Shown piece after piece: positions 1-8,060 of a DNA stretch of 64,000 nt. The notes under the pieces are model-generated. The model ran no database searches, was not told the origin of the DNA, and was given only the letters and a program-made list of their open reading frames with translations. Positions within the stretch are counted from its first letter, which is position 1. The number at the start of each line of letters is the position of its first letter. Source of the stretch: Candidatus Odyssella sp. Its GTDB lineage: Bacteria > Pseudomonadota > Alphaproteobacteria > Paracaedibacterales > Paracaedibacteraceae. A program made the position numbers and the translations under genes. Location: NCBI GenBank assembly GCA_020718185.1, contig DYSP01000004.1, positions 1 through 64,000 on the forward strand. The letters are read 5' to 3'.

Positions 1-565
1 GTTGACACGACTCTAATGCAGTTGCAAAATCAGATATCTGCGACACAAGTCGCATCCCCTTCCCCCCCCCACCATGGGTTGCTTTAATTAAAAGAGGAAA
101 ACCAATTAGGGTTGCTTTTTCCAACAAATGAGAGAGTTCTTGATTATCGCCCCGATATCCATTAATCACAGGCACCAAAACTTGCTCAGCAATTGCTTTG
201 GCTTCACTTTTTGAGCCCATAGCACGAATGGCTTGCGGATTAGGGCCGATAAAACAAATACCAGTTGCCTTTAATGCATCAGCAAAATCAGCATTCTCTG
301 ATAAAAACCCATACCCTGGATGAACAGCATCTACCTGATATTGCTTTGCAACTTCAACAATTTTAGCAATATTAAGATAGCTTTCTTTTACATTCGCGCT
401 GCCAATCACAATCGCTTGATCTGCTAATTTGACATGGGGTAGATCTTGATCCGCAGTTGAGGTAACAGCAATCGTTTCAATACCTAATCGTTGGCAAGTG
501 CGGATAACACGACAAGCAATTTCCCCACGGTTTGCAATCAATATTTTTTTGATGGATTGGATCAT
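1..565 (-). CDS. liuD: Methylcrotonyl-CoA carboxylase biotin-carboxylase subunit, N-terminal part (cut by window edge)
   Basis: Reading the minus strand from the ATG at 565 gives an uninterrupted N-terminal biotin carboxylase domain. It begins MIQSIKKILIANRGEIACRV and continues through VHPGYGFLSENADFA and GFPLLIKATHGGGGKGMR, the glycine-rich ATP-binding loop. The loop is encoded across a run of nine C on the plus strand (62-70), and the frame is intact through it. About 188 codons are visible and the rest lies off the left edge. The family carboxylates biotin with ATP and bicarbonate, and its partner is the carboxyltransferase encoded at 2358-3962. The start overlaps the stop of liuC (ATGA), so translation is probably coupled. 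Neighbouring liuC and liuB make leucine catabolism more likely than propionyl- or acetyl-CoA carboxylation. The substrate assignment rests on that context. Confidence 0.9.
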   Translation of the reverse strand, partial: MIQSIKKILIANRGEIACRVIRTCQRLGIETIAVTSTADQDLPHVKLADQAIVIGSANVKESYLNIAKIVEVAKQYQVDAVHPGYGFLSENADFADALKATGICFIGPNPQAIRAMGSKSEAKAIAEQVLVPVINGYRGDNQELSHLLEKATLIGFPLLIKATHGGGGKGMRLVSQISDFATALESCQ

Positions 566-1356
566 GTTTTAGCTCCCCAGCTTGGCACACGTTTTTCCAA
601 AAAAGCTTGCAATCCTTCTTTTCCTTCTTTTGAGGCGCGTGCCTCAGCAATGGCCTTAGCTGTTACTTCGTGAATCCCAGGTGACATAGGTCGGCTGCTA
701 ACCTCTGCAAACAATCGTTTTGTTTCCCGTTGCGCCATCGGCCCCCCCAAAAGCAGCGTATCTTGTAATTTTTCTAACACAGCAAGCGCGGTGCCTGTTT
801 GCACAACTTGATGAACCAGGCCAATATGACACGCATCGCTAGCTGTAAAGCGTTCACCCGTAATGGCATAGCGTTTTGCATAACGTTCACCAATAGCGCG
901 AATAATATAAGGTGAAATAACGGCTGGCATAATGCCCAACTTCACTTCTGAAAGAGAAAAAATTGTGTCTGCATCTGCAATCACAATATCTGCCGCTGCC
1001 ACAAGGCCAACACCACCACCAAAAATGCTTCCTTTTGCATGCACAATGATCGGCAATGGGGCTTTGTAAAGGGCGTCGTATAGTTCTGCTAATTTGCGCG
1101 CATCTGCTACATTTTCTTCAAAAGTATAAGACGCCATTTGGCGCATCCAACGAATATCTGCGCCAGCACAAAAACTTTTTCCTTCGCCTGAAAGTAAAAT
1201 ATAACGATTTCCAAGATCAGCCTGACATGATTGAATAGCCTCAATTAATTCTGCAATCATCACCTCATTAAGGGCATTGTGAACTTCTGGTCGGTTAAGA
1301 ACAATGAATACACCGGCATTTTGTTGCGTTACTCTTAATGTTTGATATTTTGTCAT
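562..1356 (-). CDS. liuC: Methylglutaconyl-CoA hydratase (enoyl-CoA hydratase family)
   Basis: This is a 264-residue crotonase-fold protein of normal family length. The oxyanion-hole region GEGKSFCAGADIRWMRQMA and the later FSLSEVKLGIMPAVISPYI resemble the AUH/LiuC branch, which hydrates 3-methylglutaconyl-CoA to HMG-CoA in leucine breakdown. The C-terminal FLEKRVPSW motif is also typical of crotonases. It lies between the two methylcrotonyl-CoA carboxylase subunits on the same strand and overlaps the downstream liuD by ATGA, so an operon is likely. The upstream space towards liuB is occupied by a transposase-family gene, which may disturb transcription from the liuB side. A general enoyl-CoA hydratase is the alternative, but context favours LiuC. 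Confidence 0.88.
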   Translation of the reverse strand: MTKYQTLRVTQQNAGVFIVLNRPEVHNALNEVMIAELIEAIQSCQADLGNRYILLSGEGKSFCAGADIRWMRQMASYTFEENVADARKLAELYDALYKAPLPIIVHAKGSIFGGGVGLVAAADIVIADADTIFSLSEVKLGIMPAVISPYIIRAIGERYAKRYAITGERFTASDACHIGLVHQVVQTGTALAVLEKLQDTLLLGGPMAQRETKRLFAEVSSRPMSPGIHEVTAKAIAEARASKEGKEGLQAFLEKRVPSWGAKT

Positions 1357-1410
1357 TCTTTAGCTTTCTATGTTTAAAAGGAACTCAGTAATTTAGTGCT
1401 CAATAAGGGA

Positions 1411-2286
1411 CTACACTTCCTCAATTGATAGGCCAGTTGACTCACTGATAGATCGAATATCCAATCCCATCTTCAAAAGACTACTTGCAATTTTCACTTT
1501 TTCTTCTTCTCTGCCTTTTTCTATGCCCTTTTCCATACCTTCTTCAAAGCCTTTGGCTTCATATTTTCTAAGAGTATTTGCTTCGATTCTCAACCACTTA
1601 AGGTGTGATTCATAGGCGTCTCTTTCTTCATCCCCGAAATTCATGACATCTAAAACAGTCAATGCTTTTTTAAGAGTTGGATTATTCCATTTTGTCGGCA
1701 AATTATCTCTATTGAATAAATCATTTCGTGTCAAAAAGGCGACCCAAACATCAAGAGAGTTTTTGACTCTGGCTACAATATCTTCAAGCTCTTCATTTAC
1801 ATCTTTAGAAAACTTTTTCAGTTCTATGGTATGAAGTTCCAAGTCCTTAAAGTATAATAATCCAGATTCTTTTTCACGTACGTGAAACACATTATGATAT
1901 TTATCGACGGATGGAATAGACGTAAAATTGAGGATATGAATACCAATAGCCTTGGGCAAACTCGCATAATCTTGTGATGCTTTTAGTTGTTCTGTATAAA
2001 GTTTTGCCCAATAATAGAGTGCTCTTTTATCATAATCTGCTTCATCGCTGATCTGAATTTCGATGTTGAACCTTTTCCCACTTTCTCCTTTTGCCTTAAT
2101 ATCCAAAATAGAAAGTTTATCTTGGGCAAAATTTTTAGGATTATATGGATTTAAAAGAGTGATATCTACAACTTGATCTTCTTCACTAACAATCGAATTA
2201 ATCAGCGAAATCAAAAGGTCTTTACTTTCTTCAACACCAAAAATTTTCTTAAAGGCGATGTCAACACGGGGATTAATTCTTTCCAT
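1411..2286 (-). CDS. PD-(D/E)XK nuclease family transposase (Rpn/PDDEXK_2 type)
   Basis: The 291-residue protein begins MERINPRVDIAFKKIFG, the typical opening of the Rpn/PDDEXK_2 family. A core LSILDIKAKGESGKRFNIEI supplies a D-x-K type catalytic signature, followed by RALYYWAKLYTEQL. The C-terminus carries the usual repetitive EGMEKGIEKGREE charged helix and a short terminal LDIRSISESTGLSIEEV segment. Related Rpn proteins of E. coli promote recombination and have endonuclease activity, and many copies per genome are common in host-associated bacteria. Here the gene lies in the middle of the liu operon in the same orientation. No flanking inverted repeats or target duplication were found. The family is clear, the activity unproven. 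Confidence 0.88.
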   Translation of the reverse strand: MERINPRVDIAFKKIFGVEESKDLLISLINSIVSEEDQVVDITLLNPYNPKNFAQDKLSILDIKAKGESGKRFNIEIQISDEADYDKRALYYWAKLYTEQLKASQDYASLPKAIGIHILNFTSIPSVDKYHNVFHVREKESGLLYFKDLELHTIELKKFSKDVNEELEDIVARVKNSLDVWVAFLTRNDLFNRDNLPTKWNNPTLKKALTVLDVMNFGDEERDAYESHLKWLRIEANTLRKYEAKGFEEGMEKGIEKGREEEKVKIASSLLKMGLDIRSISESTGLSIEEV

Positions 2287-2357
2287 CTTGCTTACTCGTC
2301 ATCATTATTTATATACTGTTTGCTTTTCAGGGAAAGCATATACCCAATTCAAAAGAA

Positions 2358-3962
2358 TTACATCCGAAATACGCCAAATTTCATTTCTAGTGGTGCCACA
2401 TTTAAAGAAGCAGCGATACTTAATCCCAAGACACGTCGGGTATCAACAGGGCTAATCACACCGTCATCCCATAAACGAGCAGATGCATAATAAGGATGCC
2501 CTTGACTTTCATATTGATTGCGAATTTCCGCTTTAAAGTCAGCAATTTCGTTTTCTGGCCAGACTTGTCCTTTTTGCTGATAACCGTCTTGGCGTATAAG
2601 ACTCAGAACAGTTGCGGCTTGCTCACCACCCATGACAGAAATACGCGAATTTGGCCAAGTCCACATAAAACGTGGGCTATAAGCCCGCCCGCACATAGCA
2701 TAATTACCAGCCCCAAAACTTCCGCCAATCACGACAGTAAATTTAGGCACATTCGCGCATGCGACCGCATGAACCAACTTAGCACCGTCTCTCGCAATAC
2801 CGCCGGCTTCATATTTGCGCCCAACCATAAATCCACTAATGTTTTGCAAGAAAACCAGGGGGATTTTTCGTTGACAACAAAGCTCAATAAAATGAGCTCC
2901 TTTTAGCGCACTTTCTGAAAACAAAATGCCATTATTCGCAATAATTCCAACTTGGTACCCATAAATCCTGGCAAATCCACACACCAATGTTGGCCCGTAC
3001 AACGGTTTAAACTCGTCTAATCGACTACCATCGACAATTCGAGCCATCACTTCGCGTACATCATAGGGTTGACGAGAATCTTGAGGAACAATTCCCAACA
3101 ATTCTTCTGCCTCATACAACGGTTCTTCTATTGGTTCTTGAGGCAGCCACGGTGTTGATTGAGGCAGTGTTTCAACAATTTGCCGAGCCAGATAAATCGC
3201 GTGCGCATCATCCATTGCTAAATGATCAACAACACCCGACGTTTTTGCATGAAGATCCCCCCCGCCAAGCTCTTCAGCCGTTACTTCTTCACCGGTTGCC
3301 GCTTTAACAAGGGGTGGCCCACCTAAAAAGATGGTTCCGTTTCCTTTCACAATAATAGCTTGATCAGACATGGCTGGTACATACGCCCCTCCTGCTGTGC
3401 AAGACCCCATTACTACCGCTAATTGTGGAATTGACGCTGCAGACATTAATGACTGATTATAAAAAATTCGTCCAAAATGGTCACGATCAGGAAAAACTTG
3501 ATCTTGATGGGGCAAATGCGCACCGCCCGAATCAACAAGATATAGACACGGCAATCGATTTTCTAAGGCAATTTCTTGCGCGCGCAAATGCTTTTTGACG
3601 GTCATTGGAAAGTAAGTGCCGCCTTTGACAGTGGCATCGTTTGCCACAATCATACATTCACGACCATGAATACGGCCAATGCCTGTCACAATGCCAGCAG
3701 CCGGCACAGATTCACCATACAGATTATCAGCGGCTAATGCCCCAACCTCAAGAAAAGGACTTCCCTTATCCAGCAAGGCATCAATGCGATCACGAGCCAG
3801 CATTTTACCTCTTGCTAGGTGTTTTTGCCGAGCTTTTTCACCACCACCAACTTGAATTTGTTGGATTTTCTCCTTAAAGTCAGTAACCAACGCTTCCATA
3901 GCAGATTGATTTTGTCGAAATGTTTCCGATTTTGTTGAAAGGTGCGACTTTAGCTCAGACAC
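2358..3962 (-). CDS. liuB: Methylcrotonyl-CoA carboxylase carboxyltransferase subunit
   Basis: This 534-residue protein matches the full length of acyl-CoA carboxyltransferase beta subunits. Visible landmarks are [23 protein letters not shown] near the N-terminus, [20 protein letters not shown], the first oxyanion region [16 protein letters not shown], and [20 protein letters not shown] with [16 protein letters not shown] in the second crotonase-like half. The protein transfers the carboxyl group from biotin to methylcrotonyl-CoA. Its partner is the biotin carboxylase subunit encoded at 1-565. It is the first gene of the liu cluster on this strand. The VDSGGAHLP and [11 protein letters not shown] motifs favour methylcrotonyl- over propionyl-CoA carboxylase. 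The start at [11 protein letters not shown] leaves a normal N-terminus. Confidence 0.93.
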   Translation of the reverse strand: MSELKSHLSTKSETFRQNQSAMEALVTDFKEKIQQIQVGGGEKARQKHLARGKMLARDRIDALLDKGSPFLEVGALAADNLYGESVPAAGIVTGIGRIHGRECMIVANDATVKGGTYFPMTVKKHLRAQEIALENRLPCLYLVDSGGAHLPHQDQVFPDRDHFGRIFYNQSLMSAASIPQLAVVMGSCTAGGAYVPAMSDQAIIVKGNGTIFLGGPPLVKAATGEEVTAEELGGGDLHAKTSGVVDHLAMDDAHAIYLARQIVETLPQSTPWLPQEPIEEPLYEAEELLGIVPQDSRQPYDVREVMARIVDGSRLDEFKPLYGPTLVCGFARIYGYQVGIIANNGILFSESALKGAHFIELCCQRKIPLVFLQNISGFMVGRKYEAGGIARDGAKLVHAVACANVPKFTVVIGGSFGAGNYAMCGRAYSPRFMWTWPNSRISVMGGEQAATVLSLIRQDGYQQKGQVWPENEIADFKAEIRNQYESQGHPYYASARLWDDGVISPVDTRRVLGLSIAASLNVAPLEMKFGVFRM

Positions 3963-4034
3963 GACGATTTCCTAATGCAAGAGGTACTGAGCAAAATTTA
4001 GAATATTTTTACCCATTGAATCAAGTATTGTTTA

Positions 4035-4328
4035 TTATTCACCCTCATCTATCCAATACTTCCTCCATCCTTTTGAGGTTTTTTCCATAAAAATTGCGTT
4101 TTCCACAACTATATTTGACGATGTATCTTTTGGCACAGAACATGATTTGCTGTGAATTTGAAGCCCTGATTGCTGAGGTTTTTCTCCATCATGATCCCAA
4201 GTTTTTGTCAAAACTTTTGTTGTGCTAAGGGGTGAATTGATTTGTTCATCTACTTCATCATTCAGAGAAAACGCTGAAGAATAACTTAGAAAAACAATAG
4301 TCAAAGAAATATAATATCGTATTTTCAC
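4035..4328 (-). CDS. Small secreted protein of unknown function
   Basis: A 97-residue protein with a clear Sec signal peptide (KIRYYISLTIVFLSYSSAFS; predicted cleavage near residue 21). The mature part is about 75 residues, polar, with a single cysteine and no recognisable domain. It ends in a charged tryptophan-containing segment, GWRKYWIDEGE. It sits alone downstream of liuB with its own upstream AT-rich region. I do not recognise a family. It fits the set of small exported proteins scattered through this window. Confidence 0.55.
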   Translation of the reverse strand: MKIRYYISLTIVFLSYSSAFSLNDEVDEQINSPLSTTKVLTKTWDHDGEKPQQSGLQIHSKSCSVPKDTSSNIVVENAIFMEKTSKGWRKYWIDEGE

Positions 4329-4498
4329 TTATTCAAATTCCTTTCTAATATAATTTTAATCCAAATTATTATTATGCCACAAAGTTCATTTAAATCTAAA
4401 TAAAACCATCAATTTTGCACATCAAAAAAATAATTAGAAAATTGGATGTGCAATATATATAGTAAGAGTAAACAAAATTTTTATTAGATTGATATAAA

Positions 4499-4783
4499 AT
4501 GGATACGGCTAAAAAAGCTCGAAAATCTATGCGTTTTAAAAAAATCCCAGTATGATATCTTGGCATTGTAATGCCCCTTGTTTCATCTTTTTTCATCTCT
4601 AGTATTATTTCTGGGATTTTCACCATTAAAAGCATTGGATTTCAACCACATACATTTTCTGTATGGTTAAATTCCTGGGCGCTGGCGTGGAACATTGCCT
4701 TTCCAAGTATTTTGGTTATGTTACCCATCGTCAGACGTATCGTAGGGTTCATTGTCGAATCACCAACCCATCATAATAAGTAA
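4499..4783 (+). pseudogene. DUF2798 membrane protein with an in-frame UGA codon
   Basis: The ORF opened by the ATG at 4571 encodes a two-helix membrane protein containing MPLVSSFFISSIISGIFT and SWALAWNIAFPSILVMLPIV, the hallmark of DUF2798. DUF2798 proteins usually begin with a basic KIP-type segment. Exactly that lies in frame upstream: ATG at 4499 gives MDTAKKARKSMRFKKIPV, then TGA at 4553-4555, then YLGIVMPLV. The natural reading is a full-length gene in which one codon (possibly CGA for Arg) has become TGA. There is no convincing ribosome-binding site before 4571, so the shorter form may not be made. Family assignment is fairly sure; whether the stop is real, read through or an error is open. 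Confidence 0.6.
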
Positions 4784-4795
4784 TGCCATCATCTT

Positions 4796-4921
4796 TTATT
4801 TATTGATAGCTGTCTTTTGAGTAGATATTTGTAAAGCAGGAATTCCATATATTCCCAGTCCTAGAACAGTAAATCCTAGGATAAAAACCAAACTCACCCA
4901 AAAAACCTTTATAAAAAACAT
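4796..4921 (-). CDS. 41-residue single-pass membrane protein downstream of fliJ
   Basis: A short minus-strand ORF starts at the ATG at 4921-4919, overlapping the stop codon of fliJ as TAATG. It encodes 41 residues beginning MFFIKVFWVSLVFILGFTVL, one transmembrane helix with a short polar tail (QISTQKTAINK). The stop/start overlap and the convincing hydrophobic helix suggest a translated, coupled gene. I do not recognise a family. It could be a membrane-anchored accessory of the flagellar operon, or chance. Confidence 0.4.
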   Translation of the reverse strand: MFFIKVFWVSLVFILGFTVLGLGIYGIPALQISTQKTAINK

Positions 4922-5364
4922 TATTTTTCCTTTAGTTTTAATTTATTAAGATGGAACCGCAATTCACTTAATTGATCAAGCACCTTTTGTTCTTCTTTGC
5001 TTTGTTGCATTTTTAACGTTGATTTTGCCGTTGTCAAAGTTTGATTGATTTTTTTTGAATCTTGAAATTTTTCAACTAAAATATCGTGCAGCTCATCAAT
5101 CTGTTGATTAATTTCATCCATACTAGTGCTCATTTCATGAATTGACTGCTGTGCCCATTGTTCATAAGAATTAAAAGTCATTCCATATTCAGGATTCCCT
5201 GTTATCCACGCACGTTCTTGTTGTTGCTGAGATTGGTGCGCCTGTAGATTTCGAGAAATTTGGTCAACATCTGATTGCAATTGTCCTAACTCTAGTTGTA
5301 TCTGATCCAATTCAAATTGCATGACTCGATCAATGACTTTCAAATTCTTGATGAATTTCTTCAT
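4921..5364 (-). CDS. fliJ: FliJ-like flagellar export chaperone
   Basis: A 147-residue protein, almost entirely charged and glutamine-rich alpha-helical coiled coil (for example LGQLQSDVDQISRNLQ and DEINQQIDELHDILVEK). This matches FliJ in size and composition. FliJ is the central stalk protein that links the FliI ATPase hexamer to FlhA and promotes flagellar protein export. The start overlaps the end of fliI by 35 nt, which supports co-translation with FliI. Sequence identity in FliJ is generally weak, so the call rests on size, coiled-coil character and position. Its ATPase partner FliI carries a damaged Walker A motif. Confidence 0.72.
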   Translation of the reverse strand: MKKFIKNLKVIDRVMQFELDQIQLELGQLQSDVDQISRNLQAHQSQQQQERAWITGNPEYGMTFNSYEQWAQQSIHEMSTSMDEINQQIDELHDILVEKFQDSKKINQTLTTAKSTLKMQQSKEEQKVLDQLSELRFHLNKLKLKEK

Positions 5365-6676
5365 AAAAGACTTCTCCTAATTGATCAAATGACTGATCAA
5401 TTGAAACTTTTTGCGCATGATGCTGATTTAAAAAAGCCTGTAATTGTGGTTGATATTGAATTGCCTCATCAACTTCTTTGTTACTACCACGACGATAGGC
5501 TCCCAAACGAATCATGTCAGTCATATCTTCATAGATTGACAAAAGCCCTCGTGCTCGACGAACGAGTTGTTGTTCTTCTTCCGAATGACACGCGGGCACA
5601 AGACGCGAGATGCTGCGTAATATATTAATGGTAGGATAATGGCCTCGTTCAGCGATAGATCGCTCTAATACAATATGTCCATCTAAAATACCTCTAGCCG
5701 CATCCGCAATAGGTTCATTGTGATCATCGCCGTCTACTAAAACCGTAAAAAAAGCGGTAATTGTTCCAGTTGAAATACCCGGCCCTGCTCGTTCCATCAC
5801 TTTTGCCAATTCAACAAAAACACTCGGGGTATACCCTTTAGTTGTAGGCGGTTCCATGGCTGACAACCCAATTTCACGCTGCGCCATAGCCAGGCGAGTC
5901 ACACTATCCATCAAGCAAAGAACAGATTTTCCTTGATCTCGGAAATATTCCGCCACACTCATTGTTAAATAAGCCGCGCGCCGGCGCATCAAGGGTGATT
6001 CGTCAGACGTTGCAATAATCAAGACACTTTTTTTTAACCCCTCTGCCCCTAACGTATCTTCGATAAATTCCCGTACTTCACGCCCTCTTTCGCCAATCAA
6101 CCCAATCACGCATACATCGCAATCTGTGTATTGGGCTAACATTGATAATAGCTTTGATTTCCTCACACCAGAACCTGCAAAAATGCCAAGCCGCTGACCT
6201 TTACAGGTCGTTAAGAAAGTATTAATTGCTTTTACACCAACATCAATACGATCAGTGATTTTTTGTCGCGCATGTGCAGACGGCGGGAGTTGACGAAGAG
6301 GAATAGCTTGTGCCCCTTGCCTTAACAAACCTGCATCATCTACAGGTTGACCAAGGCCATTAATAGAACGGCCAAGCCACCTTTCATGGGGATAAACTTC
6401 ACCTTGACTATCAAAAAAATCAACGCGCGCCCCAGGCCGCACACCTTCCATTGCCCCATAAGGCATAATAAGTGCTTGTCCTTCTTCAAACCCAACCACT
6501 TCAGCCATTAAAGGGTGACGATCTTCTCCAAGCACAATTTGACATTGGGTACCAACACTTACAACATTACTATTTGCAGTGGCTTTAATCATGAGTCCGT
6601 GAACAGAACGAACTGCACCAAAAATGGTTAAAACAGGAATCTGTTCAATTAAACTACAAACTGTTTCAAGTGACAT
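5330..6676 (-). CDS. fliI: Flagellar export ATPase FliI with altered Walker A motif
   Basis: Full-length FliI/YscN-type ATPase (448 residues). Visible motifs are GERGREVREFIEDTLG (catalytic Glu region), SVLCLMDSVTRLAMAQREIG (Walker B region), MEPPTTKGYTPSVF and the DGDDHNEPIADAARGILDGH segment. The family P-loop normally reads AGSGVGKST. Here residues 167-175 read AGSGVRKSK. The glycine before the catalytic Lys is Arg (codon AGG, 6161-6163) and the next Thr is Lys (AAG, 6152-6154). Each is one base from the expected GGG and ACG codons. That should impair ATP binding. The remaining frame is intact and the gene leads fliJ. A perfect TTAA-N7-TTAA site lies directly before the start codon. Confidence 0.93.
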   Translation of the reverse strand: MSLETVCSLIEQIPVLTIFGAVRSVHGLMIKATANSNVVSVGTQCQIVLGEDRHPLMAEVVGFEEGQALIMPYGAMEGVRPGARVDFFDSQGEVYPHERWLGRSINGLGQPVDDAGLLRQGAQAIPLRQLPPSAHARQKITDRIDVGVKAINTFLTTCKGQRLGIFAGSGVRKSKLLSMLAQYTDCDVCVIGLIGERGREVREFIEDTLGAEGLKKSVLIIATSDESPLMRRRAAYLTMSVAEYFRDQGKSVLCLMDSVTRLAMAQREIGLSAMEPPTTKGYTPSVFVELAKVMERAGPGISTGTITAFFTVLVDGDDHNEPIADAARGILDGHIVLERSIAERGHYPTINILRSISRLVPACHSEEEQQLVRRARGLLSIYEDMTDMIRLGAYRRGSNKEVDEAIQYQPQLQAFLNQHHAQKVSIDQSFDQLGEVFYEEIHQEFESH

Positions 6677-6679
6677 TAT

Positions 6680-6694
6680 TTAAAACTTATTTAA
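6680..6694. promoter_or_regulatory. Candidate CtrA-type site (TTAA-N7-TTAA) before fliI
   Basis: TTAAAACTTATTTAA fits the palindromic CtrA recognition pattern exactly and lies 4 nt upstream of the fliI start codon and about 140 nt upstream of ctrA. CtrA controls flagellar genes and itself in other alphaproteobacteria. The position overlaps the expected ribosome-binding region of fliI, which is odd for an activator site. The motif is frequent by chance in AT-rich DNA. Confidence 0.35.
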
Positions 6695-6833
6695 AATCAG
6701 CGTAAATTATGGTATACATAAATTCGTAAAGAATCTATTAAGAAATAGTAAAAAAAATAAAAAAATTCCGATAGTTAAATTGAATTTTATTTGTTACGAT
6801 AAACTAAGAACTTTGTTATTCCAGGGATTTACG

Positions 6834-7619
6834 ATGCGGATACTCCTCATAGAAGATGATTCAGCCACATCCAGAACGCTGCAATCAATGCTCAAAAACG
6901 AAGGTTTTGTATGTGATACAACTGACCTTGGTGAAGATGGCTTAGAAATTGGCAAGCTTTACGAATACGATATTATTATTTTGGATCTTATGTTACCTGA
7001 CATGAACGGCTATGAAGTTCTTAAACGACTTCGCGCTGCCAATGTTAAGACACCTATTTTGATTCTTTCAGGCCTTAAAGATACAGATGATAAAGTTAAA
7101 GGCCTTGGTTTTGGGGCTGATGATTATATCACTAAACCTTTTAACAAGACTGAACTTTTAGCACGCGTGCATGCTATTATCCGTCGTTCATGCGGCCACC
7201 CAGACTCTATCATCAAAACAGGTCGACTTGCTCTTAACTTACAACAACGTACCGTTTCAATTGACGATGGCATCATCCACCTTACTGGCAAAGAGTATGC
7301 TATTCTTGAATTACTTTCGCTTAGAAAAGGGATTACGCTAACCAAAGAAATGTTTTTGAATCATTTGTATGGCGGCATGGATGAACCTGAATTAAAAATC
7401 ATTGACGTATTTATTTGCAAACTACGTCGTAAGCTATCCGAAGCATTGGGTGGCGTTGATTGCATTGAAACTGTTTGGGGACGTGGCTATGTTTTAAGAG
7501 ACCCGCAGCCCAATCAAAGTCTTGATACACGGCGAGAAATTCCCGTGACTAGTCAAGAGATAAATGCAGGAAAAACTGAAACACCTAATGATAAACTGAG
7601 CGCTAACTCATATCGTTAA
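6834..7619 (+). CDS. ctrA: Cell cycle response regulator CtrA
   Basis: OmpR-family response regulator. The receiver domain begins [17 protein letters not shown], with acidic pocket residues at 8-9, the phospho-acceptor Asp51 in [11 protein letters not shown], a Thr/Ser switch region in ILILSG and the conserved Lys in YITKPF. A winged-helix DNA-binding domain follows ([18 protein letters not shown], then [10 protein letters not shown] and GRGYVLRD). The N-terminus and linker are those of CtrA, the master cell-cycle and flagellar regulator of alphaproteobacteria. The start at 6834 is chosen over the in-frame codon at 6780 because MRILLIEDD is the family N-terminus and an AGGG lies upstream. It adds about 30 residues of unstructured tail. 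A repeat element begins just after the stop. Confidence 0.93.
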   Translation: MRILLIEDDSATSRTLQSMLKNEGFVCDTTDLGEDGLEIGKLYEYDIIILDLMLPDMNGYEVLKRLRAANVKTPILILSGLKDTDDKVKGLGFGADDYITKPFNKTELLARVHAIIRRSCGHPDSIIKTGRLALNLQQRTVSIDDGIIHLTGKEYAILELLSLRKGITLTKEMFLNHLYGGMDEPELKIIDVFICKLRRKLSEALGGVDCIETVWGRGYVLRDPQPNQSLDTRREIPVTSQEINAGKTETPNDKLSANSYR

Positions 7620-7660
7620 ACTATGCGGATAAAGAAGAGAGCCAAAAAATGAAAGAATCC

Positions 7661-7750
7661 GTCATTACGAGAGGCATCGCCCCGTGGTAATCCATGTATT
7701 TTCTGGATGGCCGCGTCACTACGCTCCTCGCCATGACGATTCCTTTTTGT
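7661..7750. repeat. Palindromic dispersed repeat (family A), copy 1
   Basis: The block starts ATCCGTCATTACGAGAGGC and ends CGCTCCTCGCCATGACGAT, so its ends are inverted complements. The centre contains GTAATCCATGTATTTTCTGG. A related block sits at 21308-21420 and a degenerate fragment at 31009-31056. This resembles the small palindromic intergenic repeats common in alphaproteobacteria. It lies between ctrA and the next element. Confidence 0.65.
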
Positions 7751-7762
7751 TTTTCTAAACTT

Positions 7763-7797
7763 TAAGTTGTTTCTTACATCTAACTCACGTTAAATGA
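7763..7797. repeat. Terminal-repeat motif (family B), reverse-oriented copy
   Basis: TTTCTTACATCTAACTCACG followed by TTAA. Its reverse complement, TTAACGTGAGTTAGATGTAA, is shared by short segments at 17929, 21262, 21432 and 31870. At 21262-21457 two opposed copies bound a palindromic repeat, so this motif is probably the end of the same element type. Confidence 0.5.
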
Positions 7798-7857
7798 GGA
7801 TTTAAGGATCGCATTGATACTGTTAAGGGCTCAAGATATCTCATCTTGCAATGGCCT

Positions 7858-8028
7858 CATATAGTTAAAGCAACATAATTATGTCACATTTTATGATGCA
7901 GTTTTGATCGAAATTTCAAGCCTCAAAATCCGCGAATAGTTAGTCTCTTTAAGGATTTTGAGGTGCCGAAAGTTCGACAAAAATCAATCTAGAAAATTGA
8001 TGAAATTATGTTGCTTTAGCTATATATA
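7858..8028. mobile_element. MITE-like long imperfect hairpin of about 170 bp
   Basis: The two halves are imperfect inverted copies along about 75 bp. The outer arms are ATATAGTTAAAGCAACATAA (7859) and TTATGTTGCTTTAGCTATAT (8007-8026), with one mismatch. The inner stem is GCCTCAAAATCC paired with GGATTTTGAGGTGC around a loop near 7931-7951. No ORF is present. The structure is that of a small non-autonomous element (MITE) or its relic. With the two repeats above it fills the 440-bp gap between ctrA and cvpA, in which I see no gene. Confidence 0.6.
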
Positions 8029-8060
8029 GCGAAAGCAAAAGACGCTGGTTTGACAAAGTT

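Noticed and set aside
62-70. Run of nine C (plus strand) in the biotin carboxylase gene suspected as a frameshift site.
   Set aside because: The minus-strand reading through this run gives HGGGGKGMR in the expected frame, so the gene is intact here.
4553-4555. UGA as a sense codon throughout the genome (genetic code change).
   Set aside because: Many complete genes in the window end in TGA in the correct place, for example liuC and cpaB, so the standard bacterial code holds.
4396-4635. Minus-strand ORF of 79 residues overlapping the DUF2798 gene.
   Set aside because: It is antisense to a recognisable DUF2798 segment and has no family features itself.
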